Shown here in pieces: positions 24,487-33,541 of a DNA stretch of 64,000 nucleotides. Numbering within the stretch: the stretch's first letter is position 1; every line of letters begins with the position of its first letter. The notes below the pieces were generated by a model. That model saw only the letters and a list, made by a program, of their open reading frames with translations. It made no database searches and had not been told where the DNA came from. Source of the DNA: Actinomadura opuntiae (GTDB lineage: Bacteria > Actinomycetota > Actinomycetes > Streptosporangiales > Streptosporangiaceae); NCBI RefSeq assembly GCF_030283205.1, contig NZ_JASNWF010000007.1, positions 248,001-312,000 of the forward strand, in the 5' to 3' direction. The position numbers were made by a program, and so were the translations under genes.

Positions 24487-25475
24487 GCCGACGCCCCTTC
24501 CTTGTCGGCGGCCTGCTCCAGTTCGCCGGCCTCCGCGTCGATGTCGTCGGTGTGGTGGCCGGTGAGGGCGAAGAACACCTCGTCCAGGCTGGACTTGCGC
24601 AGCGACAGCTCGCCGACCGCCACCCCGGCGTCGTCGAGCCGCCGGACGACCGCGGGCATCAGCGCCGGATCGGTGATCGGCGCGGACACCAGCCCGTCCC
24701 GGATCTCCGGCTCGGTCCCGGTGAGGTCGGCGACGATCCGCGCGGCGGCGCCGCCGTCGCCCTGCCGGATCGGCCGCAGCTCCAGCACCTGCCCGCCGAC
24801 CTGCGCCTTCAGCATGTCGGACGTGCCGTGCGCGATCACCTGGCCGCGGTCGATCACCACGATGTCGTCGGCCAGCTGGTCGGCCTCCTCCAGGTACTGC
24901 GTGGTCAGCAGCACGGTGACGCCGTCGCCGGTCAGCCCGCGGACGATGTCCCACAGGCCGTTGCGGCTGCGCGGGTCGAGGCCCGTGGTCGGCTCGTCCA
25001 GGAACAGGATCTGCGGCCGGCCGACCAGGCTCGCCGCCAGGTCGAGCCGGCGGCGCATCCCGCCCGAGTAGGTCTTGGCGGCGCGCTCGGCGGCCTCGGT
25101 GAGCTGGAACCGCTCCAGCAGCTCGGCCGCCCGCGCCCGCGACGCCCGCCGCGGCATCCCGAGCAGCCGCCCGATCAGGACCAGGTTCTCGGTGCCGGTG
25201 AGCATCTCGTCGACCCCGGCGTACTGGCCGGTCAGGCCGATCAGCTGCCGGACCTTGTGCGCGTCGCGCACCACGTCGAACCCGCCGACCCGGGCGCTGC
25301 CCTCCGTCGGCTCGATCAGCGTGGCCAGGATCCGCGTCGCCGTCGTCTTCCCGGCGCCGTTCGGGCCGAGCATGCCCAGCACCGTGCCGGGCTCGGCGGT
25401 GAGCGAGACGCCGGCCAGCGCCCTGGTCTCACCGAACCGCTTCACCAGGCCCTCGGCCTGGATCGCGTGGGACAT
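24483..25475 (-). CDS. ABC transporter ATP-binding protein (DrrA family)
   Basis: A 330-residue ATPase: Walker A GPNGAGKTTATRILA near residue 37, signature YSGGMRRRLDLAASL, Walker B ILFLDEPTTGLD, and the extended DrrA C-terminal domain ending in a helical RKSSLDEVFFALTGHH, typical of this subfamily. The ATG at 25475 follows AGGAG. First gene of a two-gene operon with the permease; divergent from the PH-domain genes. Confidence 0.94.
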   Translation of the reverse strand: MSHAIQAEGLVKRFGETRALAGVSLTAEPGTVLGMLGPNGAGKTTATRILATLIEPTEGSARVGGFDVVRDAHKVRQLIGLTGQYAGVDEMLTGTENLVLIGRLLGMPRRASRARAAELLERFQLTEAAERAAKTYSGGMRRRLDLAASLVGRPQILFLDEPTTGLDPRSRNGLWDIVRGLTGDGVTVLLTTQYLEEADQLADDIVVIDRGQVIAHGTSDMLKAQVGGQVLELRPIRQGDGGAAARIVADLTGTEPEIRDGLVSAPITDPALMPAVVRRLDDAGVAVGELSLRKSSLDEVFFALTGHHTDDIDAEAGELEQAADKEGASA

Positions 25476-25582
25476 GTGATCTCCTAGGACTCGGTCTGCC
25501 GCACGTCCGGCTCACTCTGCCAGCCGCTACTGACAGAACGCTGGTACCGCGCTGTTTTCTCCGGACGTTCTAAACTCGCGGT

Positions 25583-26143
25583 GTGACGTCGGTGCGGCGC
25601 GGTCACCGCGAGGACGGCGGGGGGTCGCACCCGCCGCGCCTGCGGCCGCCCGCGCACCGGGTCTCGCCGCGCGCCATCGCGCACTGGGCCATCGAGTACC
25701 TCCTGCTGTGGGGCCTGGCGTTCGGGCTCGCGCTCGGCGTCGCCGCCTGGCTCGGCGACGCCGGCTGGAGCGGCATGCCCGGCTGGCTGGCCGGCCGCGT
25801 CGGCTGGCTGCCCTACATCGTCGGGACGGCCGGGCTCCTCATGGTCACCGCCGCCCCGGTCTGGCGGTACCGGGTGCACCGCTGGGAGGTCAGCGCCGAC
25901 GTCGTCTACACCAGCACCGGCTGGTTCAGCCGCGAATGGCTGCTGGTGCCGGTCAGCCGGATCCAGACCGTCGACACCGAGCAGGGCTGGATCGAACGGC
26001 TGCTCGGCCTGGCCACCATCAAGGTCAACACCGCCTCGCACACCGGCTCGTCCGAGGTGTCCGGCCTGCCCGCGGACGTGGCGACCCGGCTGGCCGAGCA
26101 GCTCGCGCACCGCGCGCACGACCTGCGCGACGACGCGACGTGA
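25583..26143 (+). CDS. bacterial PH-domain membrane protein (YdbS-like)
   Basis: A 186-residue protein with two transmembrane helices (about 31-60 and 73-92) followed by one bPH2 domain (about 98-180): YRVHRWEVSADVVYTSTGWFSREWLLVPVSRIQTVDTEQGWIERLLGLATIKV in pieces. YdbS/YdbT pairs are membrane proteins of poorly known envelope or bacteriocin-resistance function. It starts at the GTG at 25583 with TAAACT six bases upstream, so the mRNA may be leaderless. The stop overlaps the next GTG by four bases. Confidence 0.85.
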   Translation: MTSVRRGHREDGGGSHPPRLRPPAHRVSPRAIAHWAIEYLLLWGLAFGLALGVAAWLGDAGWSGMPGWLAGRVGWLPYIVGTAGLLMVTAAPVWRYRVHRWEVSADVVYTSTGWFSREWLLVPVSRIQTVDTEQGWIERLLGLATIKVNTASHTGSSEVSGLPADVATRLAEQLAHRAHDLRDDAT

Positions 26144-27684
26144 GCGTCCGCCCCGGGACCGGGGGGTCCGCCGCCGCCGGGCCCCCGCCGCACCCCGCCG
26201 CCGCCGCGCCGCACCGCCGGCGCCTGCACCCGCTCACCTTCGTCGTCGGCGCCGTCCGGGAGCTGACCGCCCTGCTCGCCGCTGGTGCCACCGGGCTGCT
26301 GGTCGGCGGCATGTCCATCGCGTTCTACTTCACCCTCGCCGGGCTGGCGTTCGGGCTGGTCTTCCACGTCACCGGCTGGGCCACCTTCAGCTACGTCCTG
26401 CACGACGACCGGATCGAACTGCGCCGCGCCCTGCTCGGACGGTCCGTCAAGAGCATCCCGCGCGACCGGATCCGCGGCGTCGACGTCAGCACGTCCCTGC
26501 CGCACCGGCTGCTCGGCCTCGCGGTCGTGCACATCGACGCCGGCGCCGAGGGCGGCGAGGGCACCCTCAACGCCGTGTCCAGCCGGGAGGCCGACCGGCT
26601 GCGCCGGGTGCTGCTCGCCCGGCCGGCCGCCGAGCGGCTCCCGCCCCGCCGCGTCCTGGCCCGCCTGCCGCCCCGCTGGTACCTGTACGCCCCGCTCAGC
26701 GGCGCCTACGTGCTCACCCCGTTCGCCCTGGCGGGCAGCGTGCTCGGCACCCTCTACAACGTCGGCGACGACCTCGGCCTCATCACCCGGCAGCGCGTCG
26801 AGAGCGTCGGGCACGACGTCGCCGGGACGGGCCCCGTCCTCGCCCTGGTGCTGCTCGCCCTGCTGGTGCTGGCCATGCCGGTCATGTCGGTGATCGTCTT
26901 CGCGCTGTTCAACTGGGACTTCACCGTGCACCAGCGGGACGGGTCGATCCTCGTCGAACGCGGCCTGCTCACCCGCCGCGCCGTGTCACTGGAACGGCGC
27001 CGGCTGCGCGGCGTCGAGCTGTCGGACAACCCGCTCGAGCGGCGCGCCGGCATCGTCCGCCTCGGCGCCCTCATCACCGGCCTCGGCGACGCCGCGCACC
27101 GCGGCCGGCTGCTGCCCGCCGCGCCGCGGTCCGCCGCCGAGGACCTCGCGTCGCGGGTCCTCGGCCCGGTCCCCGGCCCGCTGGTCGCCCATCCCCGCGC
27201 GGCGCGCGGCCGCCGCGTGGCCCGCGCCGTGGCGCCGCCCGCCGGGGTCGCCGCGCTCGCCGTCCTGGCAGGCCAGCCGTGGGTGGCCTACGCCTGCGCC
27301 GTGCTGGCCGTGCTCGCCGTCCCGCTCGGCCTCGACCGCTACCGCCAGCTCGGGCACGGCACCGACGGGGAGCGCCTGACCGTCCGCTCCGGGTCGCTGC
27401 GCCGCCGGCAGGTCGTCGTCGAGCACGGCGCCGTCATCGGCTGGCGCGTCCGCCGCACCCTGTTCCAGCGCCGCCTCGGCCTCGCCACCCTGTTCGTCGC
27501 GACCGGCGCGGGCGACGGCGGCTACTCCGCGACGGACATGGCCGAGCCGGACGCCGTGGCCTTCGCCGCCGCCATCACCCCGGAATGGCTCGCCCCGTTC
27601 ATCGAACAGCCGGCGCCGCCTACCGCGCGGCGCCGGCCGAGGCGCCGGCCGGGTCCTACTCGGGGCGGCGGGCGCCGAACATGA
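26140..27684 (+). CDS. multi-bPH2 membrane protein (YdbT-like)
   Basis: A 514-residue partner of the preceding gene, started at the GTG at 26140 within the upstream stop (GTGA). It contains three bPH2 units, each after hydrophobic segments: DRIELRRALLGRSVKSIPRDRIRGVDV, the unit with DGSILVERGLLTRRAVSLERRRLRGVEL, and a third with RLTVRSGSLRRRQVVVEHGAVIGWRV. Three helix pairs separate them. The Arg-rich C-terminal tail overlaps the end of sepH on the other strand by 29 bases. Function is inferred only from the family. Confidence 0.85.
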   Translation: MSVRPGTGGSAAAGPPPHPAAAAPHRRRLHPLTFVVGAVRELTALLAAGATGLLVGGMSIAFYFTLAGLAFGLVFHVTGWATFSYVLHDDRIELRRALLGRSVKSIPRDRIRGVDVSTSLPHRLLGLAVVHIDAGAEGGEGTLNAVSSREADRLRRVLLARPAAERLPPRRVLARLPPRWYLYAPLSGAYVLTPFALAGSVLGTLYNVGDDLGLITRQRVESVGHDVAGTGPVLALVLLALLVLAMPVMSVIVFALFNWDFTVHQRDGSILVERGLLTRRAVSLERRRLRGVELSDNPLERRAGIVRLGALITGLGDAAHRGRLLPAAPRSAAEDLASRVLGPVPGPLVAHPRAARGRRVARAVAPPAGVAALAVLAGQPWVAYACAVLAVLAVPLGLDRYRQLGHGTDGERLTVRSGSLRRRQVVVEHGAVIGWRVRRTLFQRRLGLATLFVATGAGDGGYSATDMAEPDAVAFAAAITPEWLAPFIEQPAPPTARRRPRRRPGPTRGGGRRT

Positions 27685-29488
27685 TCTCGTCCCAGGACGG
27701 CACGGAGGCGCGCTTGCCCTTGGACTTGCGCCGGGGCCGCGCGGGACGCCGCTCCGGCGTCTCCGCCGCCGGGGCGGCCGGGGCCGGGGGAGCGGTGACC
27801 GGCTTGTCCTGAGCGGCGGCGGGCATGGTGGGCCGGGCCGGCTTCTTCTTCGCCGGCGGGCGCGGCGGCTCCCGCCGCGCCGGATGCTGCGGGGCCGGAG
27901 CCGGGTCAGGCCGCGCGGCCTTCTCCTCCGGCGCCTGCGCGGCCGCCGCGGCCGCCGCGTCCGGTCGACGCGTCTCGCTCTCCCGGTCGTCCTCGGGAGC
28001 CTCGTCGTCCGCCTGGTCGGCGGGAGGCTCTTCGGGCTGCTCCGCCGCCGGGGCGTCGGTGCGGGCGCTCTCGTCCGGCTCGTCGCGGGACGGAGCCGCC
28101 TCGGCCGCCGGCTCCTCGGCGGCCTCGGGCTGCTGCGACTCGCTCTCGGCGGCTTCTTCGCCGGACGCCTGTGCGTCCTCTTCCTGCTGAGCCTCGTCGA
28201 CCGGGCGCTCGTCCTCGGCGGCGTGCTGAGGCTCTTCCCGAGAGGGCTCGTCGTCGGGTGTGTCGGCGCTCGGGCTCTCCTCGACGTCCTGCTGCTCGTC
28301 CTCGCTCACGGCAGGACGCGGGGTGTCCTCTTCGGCCGGAGCCGCTTCCTGAGGCTCCTCGTCCTTACCGTCGGCCGCGTCCTCCGCGGGACGCACGTCT
28401 TCGGCCGCCGCCTCCTCAGGCGCACGGCTCTCCGCCGCCAAGCTCTCGTGCGGCTGCACCTCCTCGCCCGCGCCCTGCGGACGGTCGTCCTGCGCACGCG
28501 CGTCAGCGCGGGGCTCGGCGTCTTCGCGCGGCTCCGGGTCGGCGGGACGCTGGGCCGGCTCCTGGCGGGGCCGCGGCGCGCGGGCCTCGTCGTCCTCGCG
28601 CGGCCGTGGGTCGGCCGGACGGGCGGGGGCCTCACGCAGGCGGGGGCCGTCCGAGGACAGCGGACGGGACGCCTCACGAAGCGGAGCGCCCTCGTTCGGC
28701 AGGTCGCGGAACGCGGGACGCGGGTCGACCATGCGGCCCCGCTCGACGATGTACTGCGGCGGCTCGGCCGGCCGCAGCGGGCCGGGCGCGGCGGGCTGCT
28801 CCGGCTCGGCGGGCAGGCCGCGCGCGGACACCTCGCGCTCGCTCGGCACGACCTTCATCGCGGGACGGCGCGGGACGAGCGGGGTGACGGTGTCCGACAG
28901 CGCCTCGTCGTCCCACTCGACGGCGGTGAGCCGCGCGGCGATCTCGTCGAGCGGCGAGACGTGCCGGCGGCGCGGGTCGAACGACCACTCGGCGGCGTGC
29001 GGGCGGCCGTTGTCGAAGAACGACAGCCGGACGCGCCAGGTGGAGTCCTCGCACTTCCAGGAGTCCCACTCGACCTCCTCGAGGTCGACGCCGCCGCGGC
29101 CGAGCCGCTCCTCGACGGTCTCGCCGAGCGGCGGGCCGAGGGTGGTCTCGCCGGGCCGGCGGACCGCGACGCGCTGCGCCTGCTGCGCCATGTACTCGCG
29201 TTCCTGGAGGACCGGACCCTCGAACCAGCGGATCCGTTCGACGGGGATCCCCGCCGACTCGGCGATCTCCTCCGCCGTCTCGCCGGACCGGATGCGGGCC
29301 TGGATCTCCTTGGGACGCAAGGGACTCTCCACTTCGATCTCGAACTGGCCGAGGCGGGAGAAGTGCCCACGGATCGCGGCGCGGAGCCGGTCGTCGACGG
29401 GCAGGGTGAACCGGGTGCCTCGGCCCGCGGTGGCCAGGACGAGGTACGTACCGTCCTCGCTGACCGCGACGAGGCGCAGCTCCTGCAT
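27656..29488 (-). CDS. sepH: septation protein SepH
   Basis: A 610-residue protein whose N-terminal 165 residues match the DUF3071 core of SepH: MQELRLVAVSEDGTYLVLAT at the start, a helix-turn-helix-like IRSGETAEEIAESAGIPVERIRWFEGP near 67-92, and a WDSWKCEDSTWRVRLSFFDNGRPHAAEWSFD-type beta region in pieces. The remaining 400 residues are an acidic, Pro/Glu/Ala-rich disordered tail. SepH binds FtsZ and promotes assembly of division rings in Streptomyces and mycobacteria. The ATG at 29488 fits the conserved N-terminus. Its 3' end overlaps the PH-domain gene. Confidence 0.93.
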   Translation of the reverse strand: MQELRLVAVSEDGTYLVLATAGRGTRFTLPVDDRLRAAIRGHFSRLGQFEIEVESPLRPKEIQARIRSGETAEEIAESAGIPVERIRWFEGPVLQEREYMAQQAQRVAVRRPGETTLGPPLGETVEERLGRGGVDLEEVEWDSWKCEDSTWRVRLSFFDNGRPHAAEWSFDPRRRHVSPLDEIAARLTAVEWDDEALSDTVTPLVPRRPAMKVVPSEREVSARGLPAEPEQPAAPGPLRPAEPPQYIVERGRMVDPRPAFRDLPNEGAPLREASRPLSSDGPRLREAPARPADPRPREDDEARAPRPRQEPAQRPADPEPREDAEPRADARAQDDRPQGAGEEVQPHESLAAESRAPEEAAAEDVRPAEDAADGKDEEPQEAAPAEEDTPRPAVSEDEQQDVEESPSADTPDDEPSREEPQHAAEDERPVDEAQQEEDAQASGEEAAESESQQPEAAEEPAAEAAPSRDEPDESARTDAPAAEQPEEPPADQADDEAPEDDRESETRRPDAAAAAAAQAPEEKAARPDPAPAPQHPARREPPRPPAKKKPARPTMPAAAQDKPVTAPPAPAAPAAETPERRPARPRRKSKGKRASVPSWDEIMFGARRPE

Positions 29489-29898
29489 GCGTGTCCTTCC
29501 TGCCCTGTCCTGACGGCACGGAGGGCGCCGGCCGGTCCGGCCGCGGTCTCACCGGCCGGTCGCCCGTTGCCCGCCGAGGGCGCATGCGTGCCCTTCCCCC
29601 GGGTTCCCGAGTCTCTCTTCCGGACACACCTGCTGCCAGCACCGTACCCGGCATGTCCGAACATCGCCGCTCTCGAAGCCCTCTTCACGAGGCCGAAGAG
29701 GGCACCTGACCTAGCTTGCCGGTGCGGAGGCACGAGCGTGGCCGCCCTGCCGGATTCTTGTGCATCCTTTTCCACACTCTGCCTGACGCCCGGCGCAGCG
29801 CTCCACTCCTGCGGGGTTAGGAGCGTCACGTCCGTGGCAGGAACACTCGGATCTTCCGAATAGTTTCGTTGCCGGGGGATCCGGGCTAGGGAACAGGG
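29489..29898. other. divergent intergenic region upstream of sepH
   Basis: 410 bases holding the promoters of sepH (minus) and of the 2-TM protein gene (plus). A small CTCCTGCGGGGTTAGGAG hairpin near 29811 is the only structure noticed. No small gene or RNA with convincing signals was found. Confidence 0.4.
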
Positions 29899-30840
29899 GT
29901 GAAAGGGTCGATGCAGCGCAAGCTGCCGGATGTGAGCACGACGCAGCTGATCGCCAGTGGGGTGGCGACGCTGGCCGCCGCCGTCGGGGCGTCCTACCTG
30001 GGGGTCTACGGGACGATCATCGGCGCGGCACTGATGAGCGTGATGTCGACGGCCGGTTCGGCCGTCGTCAAGCACTACCTCGATCAGGGCCGCAGCCAGA
30101 TCAAGGACCTGACGCATCTCCAGACGGCGGTGAACCGGCGGGACGTGGCGGAGCGGGCCGCGGTCGAGGCGATGAGCGCCGACCCGACGCGGACCGTGGT
30201 GTGGCCCGGCGGCGATCCGAACGCGACGCGGCTCGACCTGCGCATGCCCGGCGGCGGGGACCCGAACGCCACCCGCCTGGACCGCACCCCGGCCGAGACG
30301 GTCGCGGACACGCTCGCCGCGGCGGCCGGCCCGGACGCCGTGCGGGAGGTCGTCCGCCGCTCCGCGCTGGACGCCACCGTCGACTGGGTCAAGCAGCACT
30401 GGGTGAAGCTCGTGGTGTCGTCCGCGGCGATCTTCGCGATCGTGATCGGCGGCATCACCCTCTACGAGGCGACCACCGGCGCGCCCATCGGCAAGCACAC
30501 GGGCAACGGCACCACCATCAGCAAGGCGCTGACCGGCGACGGCGGCGGCTCGGACGAGACGCCGAAGTCGCCGTCCCCGACCGGGCACTCCACCGGGCCC
30601 AGCGCCACGCCGAGCACCAGCCCGTCCGGCGGGACGTCGTCGACCGGCACGCCCACCACGGCGCCGCCGACCGCGCCGACCGGCCAGTCCACCGCGCCGA
30701 CCGCGCCGACGTCCTCGGCGCCCGGCACGCCGACCGCGCCGACCAACCCGCAGCCGACGAAGTCCTCGGACGGCGGGACCGGCGGTGGCCGGCAGAACGA
30801 CCAGAACGACGCCGACCCCAACGCCCGCACCACCCCCTGA
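29899..30840 (+). CDS. two-TM actinobacterial protein with Thr/Pro-rich tail
   Basis: A 313-residue protein started at the GTG at 29899. A Gly/Ala-rich hydrophobic region (about 15-55, IASGVATLAAAVGASYLGVYGTIIGAAL) is followed by a cytoplasmic part carrying two near-identical units GGDPNATRLD, then a second helix (about 174-194, LVVSSAAIFAIVIGGITLYEA). The last 110 residues are a Thr/Ser/Pro-rich tail, probably extracellular. I do not recognise a named family. Tandem GGDPNATRLD units suggest a recent internal duplication. The role is unknown. Confidence 0.7.
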   Translation: MKGSMQRKLPDVSTTQLIASGVATLAAAVGASYLGVYGTIIGAALMSVMSTAGSAVVKHYLDQGRSQIKDLTHLQTAVNRRDVAERAAVEAMSADPTRTVVWPGGDPNATRLDLRMPGGGDPNATRLDRTPAETVADTLAAAAGPDAVREVVRRSALDATVDWVKQHWVKLVVSSAAIFAIVIGGITLYEATTGAPIGKHTGNGTTISKALTGDGGGSDETPKSPSPTGHSTGPSATPSTSPSGGTSSTGTPTTAPPTAPTGQSTAPTAPTSSAPGTPTAPTNPQPTKSSDGGTGGGRQNDQNDADPNARTTP

Positions 30841-30869
30841 CCGCGCACGGCAGAACGGTCAGCGGTGCA

Positions 30870-32180
30870 TCAATCTCCGAAGACCTGGCGGGTGTAGGGG
30901 TTGGCGAAGCGGCGGTCGGGGTCGAGGTCGTCGCGCAGCTTCTGGAAGTCGCCGAAGCGGGGGTAGACCTTCTCCAGGTAGGTGGCGTCGCGGGTGTGGA
31001 GCTTGCCCCAGTGCGGGCGGCCGTCGAGGGCGGTCAGGAGGTCCTCGACGCCGCGGAAGTACTCCTGGTGCCGGTCCTTGTAGTAGACGTGGACGGCGAT
31101 GAACGCGCTGCGGCGGCCGTGGGCCATCGACAGCCAGGCGTCCTCCTCGGGGAGCAGCCGCACCTCGATGGGGAAGCTGATCCGCCAGTCCTTGCGGGCG
31201 AACAGGGAGCGCAGTTCGCGCAGCGCGGGGACGAGTTCCTCGCGCGGGATCGCGTACTCCTGCTCCTTGAAGCGGACGGTGCGCGGGCTGGTGAACACCT
31301 TGTAGGAGGTGTCGGTGTAGGTGCGGGCGCCGAGCGCCTTGGCGGAGATGCCGTTGACGAAGGGCGTGGTGGCCGGGGCGAGGTGGGTGAGCCGGTTGAC
31401 GGCGCCGAAGACGGTGTTGGACAGGAACTCGTCGTCCAGCCAGTGCCTGAACCTCGGCAGCGGCTCGGCCGGGCCGTCGGCGCGGTTGTTGCGCTTGGTG
31501 AGGCAGCCCTCGGTGTGCGGGAACCAGTAGAACTCGAAGTGCTCGTTGGCGGCGTCGAACTCGTCGACGCGGGCGAGGACCTGGTCCCACCTCATCGGCT
31601 CCTCCTGCGCGCGCAGGAGGAAGATCGGGACGGTCTTCCAGGTGATGGCGGTGACGACGCCGAGGGCGCCGAGGCCGGCGCGGGCGGCGTCGAACAGCTC
31701 GGGCCGCTCGTCGCGCGAGCAGGTGACGGTGGACCCGTCGGCGAGGACGAGTTCGAGCGCGGCGACCTGGGAGGCCAGGCCGGCGGCGTCGCGTCCGGTG
31801 CCGTGCGTGGCGGTCTGCAGGGCGCCGGCGACGGTCTGCTCCTGGATGTCGCCCATGTTGGCCAGGGCCAGCCCGTGCTCGGCGAGGACGCGGTTGAACG
31901 CGTGCAGCGGCAGCCCGGCCTCGACGGTGGCCAGCCCGGTGGCGGTGTCGACGGAGCGGACGGCGGTGAGCGCGTCCGGGCGCAGCAGCACGCCCTCGGC
32001 GACGGCGGCGCCGGTGAAGGAGTGGCCGGTGCCGGTCATCCGGACGGTGAGCCCGTCGGACGCCGCGGACCGGACCGCCGCGGCCACCTCGGCGGTGCTG
32101 CCGGGGGTCGCGACGCGATGCGGGGCGGCCTGCTGGTTTCCCGCCCAGTTCTGCCACTTCTGGTGGGTCACGGGTGACAT
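30870..32180 (-). CDS. FAD-linked D-arabinono-1,4-lactone oxidase family protein
   Basis: A 436-residue flavoprotein of the vanillyl-alcohol-oxidase superfamily. The N-terminal FAD-binding half has VRMTGTGHSFTGAAV and GDIQEQTVAGALQTATHGTG, and the C-terminal part is the ALO domain with HWGKLHTRD and the tail DPDRRFANPYTRQVFGD. Relatives oxidise sugar-1,4-lactones (L-gulono/arabinono-lactone) with oxygen. It starts at the ATG at 32180. The MFS gene upstream on the same strand ends only nine bases away, so the two may be co-transcribed. Confidence 0.92.
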   Translation of the reverse strand: MSPVTHQKWQNWAGNQQAAPHRVATPGSTAEVAAAVRSAASDGLTVRMTGTGHSFTGAAVAEGVLLRPDALTAVRSVDTATGLATVEAGLPLHAFNRVLAEHGLALANMGDIQEQTVAGALQTATHGTGRDAAGLASQVAALELVLADGSTVTCSRDERPELFDAARAGLGALGVVTAITWKTVPIFLLRAQEEPMRWDQVLARVDEFDAANEHFEFYWFPHTEGCLTKRNNRADGPAEPLPRFRHWLDDEFLSNTVFGAVNRLTHLAPATTPFVNGISAKALGARTYTDTSYKVFTSPRTVRFKEQEYAIPREELVPALRELRSLFARKDWRISFPIEVRLLPEEDAWLSMAHGRRSAFIAVHVYYKDRHQEYFRGVEDLLTALDGRPHWGKLHTRDATYLEKVYPRFGDFQKLRDDLDPDRRFANPYTRQVFGD

Positions 32181-32189
32181 GCGCCGACT

Positions 32190-33404
32190 CTACTCGGCAA
32201 TCGATTGTGAGGAAAGTTCACGTTTACTGAGGGCGCGCGACCCGGCCAGCCCGACCAGCGCGGCCGCCACCGCCGACCCCAGCGGGACCAGGAACGCCGC
32301 GTGCGCGCCGGACGCGTCCACGACCCGTCCCGACACCGACGCCCCGGCCGCCACCCCCACCCCGACGGAGGTCGAGACCAGCGCCAGCCCCTCGGTCAGC
32401 TGGTGCGGCGGGACGAGCCGCTCCACCAGCCCGTAGCCGGGGATGATCGTCGGCGAGATCGCCAGCCCGGAGAAGAACACCACGGGCATCATCAGCCACA
32501 GGTTCCCGACCAGGAGGGGCGGGACGAGCCCGGCCGTCAGCAGGCCGAGCCCGGCGAGGAAGCGGCGGGCGAGCGGGCGCCGCCAGTGCCGCGCCCCGTA
32601 CCAGAGCGCCGCGGTGCCGCTGCCGAGCGCGTAGCAGCCGAGCAGCAGCCCGGCGAGCCCCTTGTGCCCCTGGTCCTGGGCGAAGGCGACGCCGCTGACG
32701 TCGATCGCGCCGAACACCATGCCGAGCGCCAGGAACACCGGCGTGATCACCACGACGCCGGGGTTGCGGAACACCCCGCCGCGCATTCCGGGCGCGCGCG
32801 GGCGCGGCGGCGGTTCGGTGCCGTGCTGCGCGGCCAGCGCCAGGCAGCCGGCCAGCGTGCAGGCCGCGGCGGCGCCCAGGCCCGCCGCCGGGTGCACGCC
32901 GGTGGCCAGCGCCGTCACGACCAGCGGCCCGGTGACGAAGATCCCCTCGTCCACGACCGACTCGAACGAGAACGCGGTGTGCAGCCGGGCGGGGGAGTCG
33001 CGCAGCACGTGCGACCAGCGGGCCCGCACCCACGCGCCCAGCGACACCTGCGTCAGCCCGGCGGCCGCGGCGGCGGGGAACAGCGTCCACACCGGCAGCC
33101 CGGCGAGCGCGAAGACGATCAGCACGGCGAAGCTCGCGGTGTTGGCCGCCACCAGCGGCACCAGAACGCGGCGCTGCCCGTACCGGTCGGCGTACCGGGC
33201 GCTGAGCGGGGCGCCGACCGCGTAGGAGAGGGAGAGGGTCGCCGTCACGGATCCGGCGATACCGTACGATCCGGTAACCGCGGACACGAGAAGGACGATG
33301 CCGATCCCCACCATGGACATCGACATGCGGCCGACGAACCCGGCGGCGACGAACGGCCGGGCGCCGGGGACCGACAGCAGCTCCCGGTACGGACCGCCGG
33401 ACAT
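32190..33404 (-). CDS. MFS transporter
   Basis: A 404-residue transporter with twelve predicted helices. A motif-A-like loop AVGAPLSARYADRYGQRRVLVPL lies between helices 2 and 3, and a second GARHWRRPLARR appears in the pseudo-symmetric loop 8-9. It resembles drug or sugar efflux carriers of the SET/YdhP type, but the substrate is not readable. The ATG at 33404 heads a likely two-gene operon with the lactone oxidase. Confidence 0.87.
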   Translation of the reverse strand: MSGGPYRELLSVPGARPFVAAGFVGRMSMSMVGIGIVLLVSAVTGSYGIAGSVTATLSLSYAVGAPLSARYADRYGQRRVLVPLVAANTASFAVLIVFALAGLPVWTLFPAAAAAGLTQVSLGAWVRARWSHVLRDSPARLHTAFSFESVVDEGIFVTGPLVVTALATGVHPAAGLGAAAACTLAGCLALAAQHGTEPPPRPRAPGMRGGVFRNPGVVVITPVFLALGMVFGAIDVSGVAFAQDQGHKGLAGLLLGCYALGSGTAALWYGARHWRRPLARRFLAGLGLLTAGLVPPLLVGNLWLMMPVVFFSGLAISPTIIPGYGLVERLVPPHQLTEGLALVSTSVGVGVAAGASVSGRVVDASGAHAAFLVPLGSAVAAALVGLAGSRALSKRELSSQSIAE

Positions 33405-33541
33405 CCGCGCCTCCCCTCCCCACCGGGAGAGGGCCGCCCCCGGCCCGCGTCGTTCGACTTCAGCCCCATGATCACGTTACCTGGGGGAAAGAAGTGCCAA
33501 GACGTGTAACTCACCCGTAGCGACACTCGTTGGGAAATGTT

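Noticed and set aside
33405..33541. possible c-di-AMP (ydaO-type) riboswitch before the lytic transglycosylase gene
   Set aside because: Cell-wall hydrolase genes of actinobacteria often carry one, but the 137-base gap is too short and lacks the conserved riboswitch blocks.
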